A stretch of 64,000 bases of DNA from Nemopilema nomurai (Eukaryota; Cnidaria; Scyphozoa; Rhizostomeae; Rhizostomatidae): assembly GCA_003864495.1 (NCBI GenBank), contig ML133455.1:2480001-2544000 (forward strand). Reading direction: 5' to 3'. Shown in pieces: positions 24,851 through 35,850 of this stretch; positions within the stretch are counted from its first letter, which is position 1, and each line of letters starts with the position of its first letter. Below the pieces are notes generated by a model. The model was not told where the DNA came from and ran no database searches. It was given only the letters and a program-made list of their open reading frames with translations. The translations under genes were made by a program, and so were the position numbers.

Positions 24851-26431
24851 CCTTGACTCTTGCCAAACTCTTGACAGTGGGAAAGCAATATCTAGTTTCG
24901 AAGGGTCAGACTTTATAGCATGCCTTGACGAACGGCTTCAAAGCTTGATACGAGCCGCAATTTCCTCGATAAGTTAAAAAACACTAGCAGGAACCAAGTC
25001 CATTGCGATGGTTAAGCATTATTTTGAACACGAATTTTTGTGTGCTTCATGTGATGAAGTACTGATGCCTCACGTGATGCTCTATGCGTATTTCTGTTGT
25101 TGTTGCTGCTGGAATAAGCGAAGTGATAGGACTGGGGGGAGAAACTGCAATAGGGGCATGTCTAGCTTTAACCTTTTTAGCGATAACTCATTAACTTCCA
25201 GTTAAATAGATACGCATATAATGATAATGCCTTATTGGTAATTAACGAATAATGTTTCAAAATCATCAAGAAAAAAACTCAAAGCTTCCTCGAACATATA
25301 TGGGCAAACTATTTGTGGTCTTTATCGTTTTTTTCCAAAACATTCGCATATAAACAGGCATGAAGATGAGAGAACCCCCTGAGAAGCTTCTTGAAAATAA
25401 AACGCTGCCTTGAAATATCATGTGCAAATCATAAGTTACACAATTCTCTAAAACTAAGCTTGGCTCTCAATGAGACTTAATGCCATATTCGCCTCCTACT
25501 TCTTTGTAAATTACAATATCTTAAAAAGACAATAGTAAAATGCTCTGCATAGCATAATCGTGGCTGAGTGCCCAAAATTCTCTCCAATTCTCTCCAATGA
25601 AAGTAAGCGACTTTGGCCTAAAGTATTGAAGATAACATATGGAAGCCAAACTGAAAACTCAGAGAATTGTAAATTCTTGCTAGAAAACAAAATGAAGAAA
25701 GGAAGGAACAGAAGAAAGTTCGTAGAAATCTCCAGAAGTGAAAACTTATATATCCAGCAAATAGCAGCTTTACAGCGGCTTTAACATTAATTAGGGAGTG
25801 TGATAATCTATAGTTATAAATGATTACAGAAAAATTTCAAAATAGTATTGTGGCGTTTCACGTCGCAGTCCTGTGCTGACTCATCCTCACGTTACCAAGT
25901 GATGGCGACAAAAACGACCCAAATTGCACACCTAAAAGGAATTGCAGATGCTTTCACAACCAGCCCAATAATAGGTATCAACTTTAAAGACTTCAAGTTG
26001 CAAAGAAGCCAAAACGATATTCAAATGACGAGAGCTAAAACTATTTTCAAACAACGTGACCATGGGAAAAGCATGGAGTTGAATTCATGAAGCAAATCAG
26101 CTTCGTAATAAATTCATGACTTCAAGCTGATAGATCCATAAAATGCTCCTAAAGAATGACAAATTATGTGAATCTACAACCACGAATCTAAATGCTGGCT
26201 GTACTTATGTGTTAACAGTTGAAAGCTTATTGCTTCACACGTTCGTTATCGGCTGCAAGCAAGTGCGTAGATAAGGATCATAGCCACAACTGCTTACTAG
26301 AGCTGCTCACTTGATCCAAAATTTACATTTACTTTTGTAACAGGCTATTAAAAACTTTTCTCAATCTTGCCCAAAGAACAGTCCCACCAATTAAAGATGG
26401 GCTAAAACTGCAAAACTAAAAACAGCGCTAC
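24851..26431. other. Intergenic interval upstream of CTNS
   Basis: This contains the CTNS promoter side and the 3' flank of the secreted Cys-exon locus. ORFs at 25008, 25560 and 25848 are motif-free. The exon ending at 26432 closes with a sequence that is both a TGA stop and a perfect GTGAGT donor, so further minus-strand exons of that locus could lie here, but I could not identify any. Confidence 0.45.
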
Positions 26432-27414
26432 TCACCAGAAAGGAGCTTGAAGCAATGCAGAACCGTTTTTTTCTTGACGAAAGATAGCACCATCGCTGGA
26501 CCTAATGTTATCTGCCTCAAAAATGTCGTCACACTTCTTGCCTTTGCCTTGCTTGAAGTTACAGGTTGCATTGGAGCAAACGAGATCAGTAAATATGCCC
26601 ATCAGCGATTCTTTCAACTTGGGAATGTATTCCACAATCTTGCCACACTGTGAAAAGAAGCTCGCTTGAATATTCGAGGTAAGGGAGAATTGGCCACAAA
26701 GATTGACTTGTCTATCACTGCCGAAAGACTACCGGCGACAAGTGTTAAGTGACAAAACCAGGTGACAGTAGCCACAAGCTAAACAGTCAATGTAAAGAAA
26801 GCCATAGATTTAAGAGCTATAGCTTTACAGATACTTGGCAAAGGGTACTCAAAGTGTCTTGATATCGAGCATAGTATATGCTAACTTCGCCTTGTCCTAA
26901 CGATGGCCTGGATTAGTGACAAAGTAGTAAACTAAACCAGCTTTACGACAAAGAAACTTGATGTTAATAAGGGGCTAAGAACAAGGCTGAGAAAAGAGAT
27001 TTGGTCATACAGAGTATTCAATCCAGCTTTCACATATGTGAATCCCTTATTATTTGGTATAATGCTAGATCAGATCGCATGAATGCTTACGGAGTATGAA
27101 TTTTGGCTTCTCATCTAATATATCCAAAAAGGCCAGAGAAATATACAACAACTCTTACAGTTGAAGATACGAGTGCAACTTACTACTTCGGGCTTTGTAG
27201 CGTTCACCTTCACACAAGCAGCTTTCAACTTATCATCAAAGTCCAAGAAGGATCTGTACTTTTTTATGTACTGTGGAAAAAACGTGTTAAGCATAAAGTC
27301 ACAGCCGACCTGACATCTCTTTTGCGAAAATTCAGGGGCCTGTGGAAAGCTTGTGAAATCTTCTGGGGCGTCCTTACCTACCGGCAGGAGATTCTCCAGA
27401 CCATAATCCTGACA
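26432..27414 (-). CDS. Secreted Cys-module locus, second module (exons D-E)
   Basis: Two exons: 27184-27414 (77 codons, acceptor TTCTAG, donor GTAAGT) and 26432-26647 (72 codons including TGA). Both start in phase 0 with a Cys codon. The joined sequence contains CQVGCDFMLNTFFPQY, a later Cys, then an exon border directly before CGKIVEYIP and a C-x4-C pair. This Cys and exon-border pattern matches exons A-B of the neighbouring gene, so the two are duplicates. No signal-peptide exon was found between 27414 and 28122. The pair may be spliced to exon B (28700) as an alternative 3' end, or belong to a partial second gene. The final codons overlap a GTGAGT donor, so the protein may continue. The family is not recognised. 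Confidence 0.5.
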
Positions 27415-28121
27415 CTAGAACAAAATAAAAGGTTCCAGTATAAGGGTATTGCTGAAATAGGCTTTAGACCTCCAAAATCCAAACATATTTGTGTCAGACG
27501 CTATTGTTGTAAAAAATTGTTACAAAAGTTAAACTATGCTGCAGATTTCAAGACAAAATCACTGAACACGACTCTCAGTTCGAGCTGCAATCAAAGCATA
27601 TGGGGTTGCTACTGCCAAAAGATTTTACGTGTAGTAATAAGAAATTTCAGCTTGCCCGAAACCGCAGTTTTTTTAAAAAAGATTGCTATGACTACGTGTT
27701 TACTTAAAAATGCAGATAGTTAGTTGTTGTCATTAGAAATTGGCATTAAGTCCCATTGAGGGCCACCCTTAGCTTAACATTTAGAGGATTTTGTAACTTA
27801 TGATTTTGTACATGATATTTCACGGCAGCGTTCTACATTGCACATTTTGATGTGCATTTCGCTGCATTGCCTTGTTGGGGTGTCCAGTCAAAACGTTTTG
27901 AAATATATTTGACTTAATTGAATATCTGCTTGATATTAATACCCAATGCAAAAAAAGACGAGATGCGACATTACATTGCAAGCAGACAAAGAAAGTGCGT
28001 TGTTCATTGTAATGACTCAGAGCAGATAAGAAAACTTCTCTTACTACTCAAGATTAAACTACACCTTAAGACCAGGAATTATCTTGCACTTGTTTGTCAC
28101 TAGCAGAACGCCTTCATATAT

Positions 28122-29575
28122 TCAAAGATTTTTTAGCACCTCTACACTGGGTGGTGGTATCATCTCCCAAATGCTCTCCTTTAACTTAGAAAACGATGGT
28201 ATCAATGATGTTGCTGTCGCAAAAGCCAGTTGCATCACTGGTGGGGCTTTCTGCACATAGCATCCAATTTCTGCACTCTCATTTGTACATGTGGTAGGTT
28301 GTTCCATCACACCAACACCGTTTTTCTTGGTATCTTTTTGCCAAACCCACGATTGGATAGCCAGCTTCACCTCGGTGCACTATGAAGAACGCGATTCAGT
28401 TTAGTATCAACAAGGCTCCTCTCAGCTACTAGGCACATGCGGTTGACTAGTTGATTCAGAAGAAGAAAAGGAGAGTGCAATGGAAGTGCTTTGAAAAGAA
28501 GAATACGGTAATTAAAACAAGTTCATAACCTGACGAAATAAATATCCAATTATGAATCAGAAACTGAGTGTTACGAGAAGAGCATGTAATCACAGGCTGT
28601 GATCAGCGTGCACTGAGCATCTTCTTTCGTGGAAGTCTAAGCGGTACTGCATAGCCTAAAGAAGAATTGAATAAAACTTGAAGCTTGGAAAAGACTTACC
28701 ACTTTCATAAACACTCCATTCTTGCCTTTGCTTCCGCTGAACTCTGCGCAGATTTTTTCAAAGAGGTGGATGAATTCTGCTTTCGCTTGCTCGGCCGTCT
28801 TCTTATCACGTGGTCTCTTTTTGCAAGCGGGAAGATGGCGGCAGATCTCGCCCACACTGACTCCGCGTTCTGTAGCGACGGCAATCATCCAAGTGTTGTC
28901 GACAAATTCCTTACACTGGAAAAACATTATATTTTATCAAACTCATGACGAATTTTCACTGCCTATGTAATAGATTGAATAGATATAAAATGTAACCTCC
29001 ACACAAGTTTGATCACACCCCCCCCCCCCCCTAAAAATGACTCTTCAAATCGTGACACCAACAATTCTCATGACAATTCTATCTCAAAATAGTACTTTAT
29101 TTGACCTCAACCTTGTTTATAGTAGCTTATTCATGTATTGCAAATGGTAAAGATTCATGCTGCAAACCCGCAAAAAACTGGAGGCAGGCATTCGTCTCCA
29201 AGGGAAGAAGAGAAGAGCTACTGAGAATACATTTGCCAAACTAACATCAATTTCAAAGGAAGATATTTGAAAGGAGCTGATAAATCGAATGAGAAACGAA
29301 AGTCAAACAAATCAAAAGCTGTTTTCCATTCAACTTTATACCTCTGCTTCGACCCGGTTTTTGCAGAATCCGGATGCCTCTTGCTTGACAAAGGAATACA
29401 TTATTCGCATTGGGAGCAGGCCGTCAATCATGCTCTTCATCTGAACAGTCTTGTACACAAAGCTGACATAATCGTTGCATAACTGCTGACACTGTTCATG
29501 GCCCTCTGCTTCAGAGCTGAGCACGAGACAGCTCCAGCATCCAATGCCAAAGAGAAACAGAAGTCTCGAATACAT
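28122..29575 (-). CDS. Unrecognised secreted cysteine-containing protein (exons A-C)
   Basis: Three exons: 29342-29575, 28700-28915, 28122-28379. They total 708 nt, 235 aa. The ATG begins a clear signal peptide (MYSRLLFLFGIGCWSCLVLS), so the product enters the secretory pathway. Each later exon begins in phase 0 with a Cys codon, and each exon ends in phase 0. Visible pattern: CQQLC, a Tyr/Phe-rich helix-like stretch, FCKNRVEAE, then CKEFVDNTW, ICRHLPAC and a basic segment, another Cys, and in exon C CTEVK, TTC and GC. The last exon ends in TGA without a poly(A) check. I do not recognise the domain. Helix-rich spacing with paired Cys is loosely saposin-like, but the Cys count does not fit. 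A coral- or cnidarian-specific secreted family is inference. Confidence 0.6.
29018..29031. repeat. Poly(C) tract of 14
   Basis: An uninterrupted C run in the intron between exons A and B of the secreted Cys-module gene. Comparable G or C runs occur near 22500 and 40793. Such runs are prone to sequencing and assembly indels. Confidence 0.95.
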
Positions 29576-31036
29576 GCTTGCTGCCCTGTGAAACCAATCC
29601 GATCTGTCTGTCTGTGTGTAGCAATCCCAGTTACCTACATGTGCAATGCCCTAGACGTTTAGCAAATCCCTATTTATCCCTGATTGTTCATGTTGTGATA
29701 AAAGTCGATATCCAGTCACTTGAAAAAACACTGAATGTCCCACAACATCATCCGACATTCAAGTAAGGATCTTTTAGGACTTAAATCGTGTGAGTGTTAC
29801 CTCGACCCGGTTTTCATGCTGACTGACCTGGTTGGTGACCCAAGATGACAAACCAACGGCATACTGGGTCATCTCTTCAGTTTCAGCCGCTTATTGGTTC
29901 GTTTGCTTTAGCCTGAAGTTTGATATACCTTAACAAGCTAAGTGACCAATTCAGTCAAAAAACTTCGTTGCTTGACTGCGTTCACAAAATAACGACGAGA
30001 GCATCAAATCGCCGAGTCCTTTTTTGTCTGTAAAAAATTCTGTATAGAAAATTTGAATTGTTTAAATAATTTCAACATGGTCCAATTTTATAGTTTTCTA
30101 AAGTTTTTGCTCCTGGTTAGTTAGAAAAAACCTGTCCTGAAATACTCCTCAGTTTATGACCAATGTTAATTGTATTAAGCTTGGGGTGACAAAAGCTTAT
30201 TTTTTTCAACTGAAGATTTTGGCTTTTTAGCGTGACCTACTTTTCTCACGTCAAATTCAGGGATTAATTTCTGTCGATGTAGACGCTCTTTGATTTCCAC
30301 TCGACTCGTCTTTACATTTTTAGTCGTTAGAACATGTCATATACCAGATCAAATTGAAGACTGAAGTATAACATGATGCCGATATGCTTTATTCCAATGA
30401 GGATGAAGGAAATTGTTATTGACGTGGCGATGAATTGAAAGTATCAGATACACACAGTTTAAGAGTGATTGCGAATGAATGCTACTACTCGTACGACTGA
30501 ACCAGAAGCACGCAAAGCCCTGAAGTAAATGGAAACCCCAAGATAGCAATCAAAGAATTAAAGCAGCATTGCATAATTGAATAAATATCCCACCCTCGAT
30601 ATCGCTTAAAAGTTTTTCCAGATGAATTCAGGACTGAATCGGTAGGAAGTTGAACATGGATGGGGCATCTAAAAATCGGAATCGCAATAAACCCGTCAAT
30701 GAGACAGCGTTGAGAAACTCTTTGAAAATAAATAATTTCCCGTGCACCAGCGGGAGAGAACTTGGATTACAGAATGCTGATCTTGAACACTGACAAGAAA
30801 AGTCCACCTATGACTGAATTACTTTTAAAGAACCCTGAAGTTTTTCGATAGAATGATAGTGATCTTTTCATCTAAGCTTGGTTTTCAAGAACAAAATCTA
30901 CTTTGTAAACTGGCCCCAACACTGTCATGGAAGCAACAGCAGAAATGAGCAAAGATTGGGGCACTATTTATACGATAATGGTATTTTTATATACAGTCAA
31001 CAGCGATTAGAATTGTTTTACTTCTAGTAATGAGAT
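29576..31036. other. Intergenic interval
   Basis: I see no supportable gene. A short phrase at 29802-29814 repeats the 3' end of exon A of the secreted gene, directly beside a GTAACA donor-like site; it may be a relic exon. The remaining ORFs (29578, 30349) are motif-free. Confidence 0.45.
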
Positions 31037-33346
31037 TTATATCTTCTTCTTTCGCAATAGCCTAGTAACAGCTCTTTGATCAAATTGAACATCATCCTTT
31101 TCAAAGTCACTGGTTACATCAACAATCCTTTCACCCTTTAACCGTCGTAGCCTTAGCTTTTTCTCTTCTTCAGATAGTAAATTTGGATCCTGCGGCATGC
31201 GTATGACACCGATTGGGTCGGGATGGCGAACGCAATAGGAAGAACCATCCTCATTCACAATGCGCACTTTGTACATTCTGGCGTATGTCTTCTTTCTGAT
31301 CCGGGTTATGCTGCATTATGAGATTAATTATAAATTATATTTGCTTTGGTGTGAATCTTCAAAATGTGATTTGTTAATAGGTAAAGTGGCTAGAATTGTG
31401 TCAGGCATACCAGTTTTTTAATTAATTAGTTGGAATGAGAGAAACATGGAACAATTCTTCCAGACAAAATCACGCAAAACGTTGTCAGCAAAATTTTTAA
31501 CAATTAATAAATTCAATTACACATTGTTAACTTGAATCTGTTTGGGTAGGCCCCTTAAGGGCATGCAACTATGCAAACCAAGGTCAGCAATCCTCCAAAA
31601 AGGTATATTCATATTCAGCCTAAAACTAAGGTTATCAACCCTGTTGGCTTCACAAGCTACAGCATCAAGATGTCTAATATTCCTACCTAACTCAAGTCGG
31701 TTTATGGCAACAAAAAATGGGGTACCAGTTGATCATTAGACATAATTACCTTGTGGAGTTCCATCTGCAAATTTGAGGACATATGCTCTGCTTTATAACC
31801 TAAATGGATCAGTCGAAAAGAAATTGAAAAGTGACTCCCACTTCACAGTGGAATAAACACAATGAAGAGCATAAACCTCTATTGTCATTTCCAGTGGCAT
31901 AAAAAACAAACTTTACAAACTATAAATAAACATTTAACACTCAGATAAATTCATCACTTCTCATTATGGATTAAAAAAGATGTAGGTCTGTATGAGACTG
32001 GGGAAGTCTTTAAGATTGCTCCAGAACAAAGCATGTGTCTTCCAAACAACCTATCAGAATTGGTCAACACTTGTAGCCTATGTTCAGAAAACCTACAATA
32101 TGCATTCAAATGCTTTTTGAAGCTACCAACCCCAGAGAACTTAGACAAGACCTCATACAGTATTCTATTTGAACTAAGAAGGAAATTAAAAATCAAAGGC
32201 AAAGTGCATCAAACTCTCCACAAATGACCAACAACATTTACTCATATTTTAGACAATCTATTCTACCTTCAATACTATACTTATTTACTAGATGGATATT
32301 ATTTACCCATTAAGGAATTATAATTTTTTGTGTTGTTCATCGTCCTCAAGAATAGGTTCAGAAAGTGTGGACAAAAATTATATCTGGTGCAAAATAGATG
32401 GTGTGTCACTTTGAAATCATATTATTGATTGCTTTCTTCCAGCAGGTCATAACACATGAACAATAAGAAAGAAACAAATGACTCAATGGGAATTTTGGAA
32501 ATTGCAATTGTTGCTTCAAATGGTTCCACAAAATGTAGGATAGAGAGGGTTACAAGTGCTTTATGTATGAAATAACCACCTGTTCTCTTATTCCAAAATT
32601 GAAATAAAGAAAGTCTTACCAGGTTCTACTAATATTTTACTATCAAAAACCAACCTTTGAATAGTTTGCTGAGAAGCTTGGAATAAGTACAGCAATCTTG
32701 CTTATTGAAGGCAACCAAGTCATATTCATAACCTTCAAAAATAATTTCCAAAGGCAATTGAATAATCTGAAAGCAGAATATGACTTTAAATATCTAAAAT
32801 ATAACTTTTTGCTATCAGATAATACCTTAATCCAGCAAAAAATGAGAGAAATACAATTACTTTGGAAAAATTAATTCTAATTGCAAAATTAATAAATTAA
32901 TTTGGTTTGTAATAAACAAACCAAATATTTCTTAATAATTGGCTTTTGATTCAATTTGTCATGCAATTCTTTGACTGAAATAAGCTTTAACATGCATCAT
33001 TTCTTTCAACAGATAGGCATAGAAAGTGGTATTATTCTCCAGCTTTGGGGTTGATGTCATCGATTTTGCATCTTATTACCTACAGCTCTTTCTTAAACAT
33101 GAACATCAGAATTTAAATCTTCATCTTCAAATTAGTTAGTACTGGCAAATTAATGATGACCCTTTGGTTGCGAGTTATTTGCTTTGAATATTTAGATTCT
33201 TCTTTAGATTTGACCGTAATTTGTCGCTGCAGTAAAATTCTTCAAAGCAGCATTAAATTCCATTTAAATGTATATGCTAAATTTCATAATGGGTTGATTT
33301 GCAGCCTGACGGTCGAAACACTTTGCAAAACTTTGGCACAGGCCAT
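31037..33346 (-). CDS. MRPL55: Mitochondrial ribosomal protein bL/mL55 (MRPL55)
   Basis: The main exon 31037-31310 encodes TRIRKKTYARMYKVRIV, then NEDGSSYCVRHPDPIGVIRM and LLSEEEKKLRLRRLK. This parallels human MRPL55 (RVHRQAYARLYP, QDGSTIHIRYREP, LSPEERRARLRKRE). A 50-nt exon at 31750-31799 fits in phase and adds ICRWNSTS, similar to the human WRADSS region. A start exon at 33311-33346 (MACAKVLQSVST, a plausible mitochondrial presequence) is also in phase but uses a weak GTCAGG donor. Together they give 360 nt, 119 aa; human has 128. The product is a metazoan-specific large-subunit mitoribosome protein. The last exon is sure, the middle likely, the first tentative. Confidence 0.8.
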
Positions 33347-33666
33347 TTTTAACATGAAGATTCCAATTCTAGGATTCATTTTTGCCAAATGTGTAGATAA
33401 AAGGATCCATTCTTGATTAAAGTATCAGAAATGTACAGCATCATACAGCTTATGCATTTTGGAACCAAGTTTAATTAACAAAGTAAAAGCAAAAGACACC
33501 CTCAAAATGTGAAAAGGTGGTTAGCACCCAGTTTCCCATGAGCTATCATAGAATCGTATCACCGCAAAAACATATTTATTACGCACTAGAATCTTGAGAT
33601 AATGTTGTTTATGACAATGGCATTTCTAGGGTAGAACCATTAATTTATCCCACCGTCTACTTTGCC

Positions 33667-33798
33667 TTATTCTTCAGTTCTTCTTTGGTCCCGAGCGCGC
33701 AGCCGTTCTTTCCTTGCAGCCTCTCTTCGCAGCCTTATTCCGAAGAAGTTCACCATGTGACTTTCACGAAAAATGTAATCAAAATGCTTGGGGATCAT
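33667..33798 (-). CDS. Small Arg/Lys-rich ORF (43 aa) upstream of MRPL55
   Basis: This ORF falls under the usual length cutoff. It begins MIPKHFDYIFRESH and ends with a strongly basic, helical-looking REAARKERLRARDQRR segment. The reading frame sits in a locally GC-rich patch and looks more protein-like than the surrounding AT-rich sequence. Upstream in the same frame are two stops, with an AG at the second (33812), so it could also be the last exon of an undetected minus-strand gene. No family is recognised. Its spacing of about 320 nt from MRPL55 exon 1 means it might overlap that gene's promoter. Confidence 0.35.
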   Translation of the reverse strand: MIPKHFDYIFRESHMVNFFGIRLRREAARKERLRARDQRRTEE

Positions 33799-34462
33799 AA
33801 GGACAATTTTTGTCTATTTCGAATGTTTTTAGCGAGTACCCAAGAAGGAAGTTGGCTGTATTAAAAAGCAACATCCAATATAAATAAGTTGGCCTACCAC
33901 TTTAGGGGCTATTGTATTTTTTCGAGAGGCAATGCCGTCGGAATGTAATTCATATTGCCTATTGTGTTTCTTTTCATTAAGTATCACGTTAACATAAAGT
34001 AAACATCCTGTAGCTTCACAATTATTGGCGGGTGAGGCGGTCCTGTGGGGGTAAACCATGCGCAGCTGGGATTTCGGGGCTTTTGTATCAAAATGCTTTC
34101 AATCAAGAAGATAACATATTATGCACTATTAAGTAAGGTGACCAGATGTCATAATTACCAGGACACTTCGTTAAAAATCTTCGACCACTTTATTTCTGTT
34201 TTATTTGAAATCTATTTTCTGAGATCAGTCGACTTACTTAAATAGCTGTCATTGTAGTTAGGTTGGAGGTCATGGATTGACACATTTTTCAAGAAAACTA
34301 ATGCTACTTTGTTAGAAAACCAGTCACAGAGTTGGTGAAAATCTAAGCACAGATAAAGGACAAGCTGAGGTTGAGCTGTCATGAATTGTGACAAAAAAAC
34401 TGTTCACGGATTTACCTATTACATCCATGACTGTTTTCGTAATAATAATAAGAATAATAATA
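33799..34462. other. Interval with AAT-type simple repeat
   Basis: No gene is seen. It ends in an (AAT)n-like run at 34438-34462, which abuts the retrotransposon 3' region and may be its 3' tail read on the minus strand (ATT repeats). Confidence 0.45.
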
Positions 34463-34768
34463 ATGGAAACATTTCATTTTCAATTCAACTTAAACTACAA
34501 TTACAAATCTCACTATTACAAGATAATTTGCAATTGGCTAGCCTGGTTTTACATGAAAAAAAACTATAACAATCGTAAGATAAAAGGAAAACTGAAAAAA
34601 ATAAAACAAAATGGAAACATTTCATTTTCAATTAAACTTAAACTACAACTACAAATCTCACTATTACAAGGTAATTTGCAATTGGCTAGCCTGGTTTTAC
34701 AAGAAAAAACTATAACAATCGTAAGGTAAAAGGAAAAACTGAGAAAAATGAAATAAAATAAAACAACT
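34463..34768. repeat. 148-bp tandem duplication in the retroelement 3' region
   Basis: Two direct copies lie head to tail: 34463-34610 and 34611 to about 34768. Both start ATGGAAACATTTCATTTTCA and differ by scattered substitutions and small indels. They lie just downstream (minus strand) of the retrotransposon ORF stop, so they probably belong to its 3' UTR. Confidence 0.8.
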
Positions 34769-34772
34769 GAAG

Positions 34773-35759
34773 TTAAAAAGGATGTAATTCCGGATTTGTC
34801 CATGGCTTATTTTTGCAACAAAATATGTAGTACGTAGTACGGATGGCAATGTTGGAAAGTTTAGAAATGAGATACTGTTTTTGTTGCTGATCGATGGAGA
34901 GAGAGTCACACATTTTGAAGAATGAATTGCAGGAATTGCCGAAGATGCCAAGAGAGCTCATAGAAAGATTAACAAAGGAGACACATTTGAACTGCCGCTG
35001 TAAACAAGATAAGAGAGGAGCATACTTGCTGTGTTTTCTTGTAGCATTTGTCTCAAGATTGGATTCGAAGCCAACAGTTAGCTCTAAAATGTAGAGGTAA
35101 TTGTTGTTAGTCCTCAAGAGAAGATCAGGGCGAAGGTTTTCTCCAGTTATGATTGATGGTGAGAGAAAGCCAGGTATATCAGCGTAGATGGTAGATTCAT
35201 TGACAGCTTTTAGTGACGTAGCTAGAAAGTTTAGGATAGAGTTATGTCGCCAGGTGTATCGGCCTTGTTCCAGATATGTTTTGCAGCCAGCAACAACACG
35301 AAGGAGTGTTTCTGGCAGAAAACAGAAAGAACAGTCAGAGGTCTGGCTCAAGTTCCATTTTTTCAGGTTTTTCTGTGTGGCAAGGGTATTGTTCAGGTAC
35401 CTTATGGTGAAATTGAAAATATTCTGAAGCATGCTACTTTGCACCTTGGACCAAAGTTTGTTTATTTGTGGAAGATTCTGGTTAAAGAGATGTGATAATA
35501 AAGATCCTTGGGAGGTTAGGATGTTTTGCAGACGATCTTTATGCTCATGCTGGACAGCCTTTAATGCTTCTTTGGTGTTCCTATATATATCATATTGTAT
35601 ATTTGTGCCACTGCTGGTATTTTTCCATAAAGAGCGAATGTTATCGTTTGGTGAAGATTTCAATGCGTTTCGTAAAACTGTTTGACACTGTAGGAATTTG
35701 GTGGATGGTAAAGTTAGGCTGAGTCCAAACTGGTTTTTAGAAAGAATAATGCTACTCAA
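34773..35759 (-). mobile_element. Truncated non-LTR retrotransposon ORF, C-terminal part
   Basis: A continuous 328-codon ORF without splice sites. Midway is a zinc-knuckle-like CSFC-(x7)-R-(x4)-C, followed by YLEQGRYTWRHNSILN. Then comes LRPDLLLRTNNN and YLYILELTVGFESNL, with a KHSKY further on, a PD-(D/E)xK-like spacing. This order (zinc knuckle then restriction-like endonuclease) is that of the C-terminal part of R2/NeSL-type site-specific or related non-LTR elements and of abundant cnidarian repeats. No reverse transcriptase motif is present, and the minus-strand upstream side runs straight into an (AAT)n tract, so the copy is 5' truncated. The usual knuckle His is Arg. It is a dead remnant though the frame is open. 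It could alternatively be the tail of a Penelope-like element. Confidence 0.75.
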
Positions 35760-35784
35760 GGTAGCACTTATAGTAATATAGCTT

Positions 35785-35802
35785 ATTATAATAATAGTAA
35801 TA

Positions 35803-35848
<46 letters not shown>
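35785..35848. repeat. (AAT)n microsatellite
   Basis: A long run of AAT/ATA triplets, interrupted only near its start. It marks the 5' truncation border of the retrotransposon remnant. Confidence 0.95.

Positions 35849-35850
<2 letters not shown>

Noticed and set aside
27103..27723. 206-codon plus-strand ORF
   Set aside because: It covers exon D of the Cys-module locus in antisense. The minus strand has proper acceptor, donor and a homologous Cys pattern, whereas the plus frame has no motif.
29000..29040. Poly(C) tract considered as a regulatory element
   Set aside because: Simple homopolymer in an intron; similar G or C runs occur elsewhere in the window.
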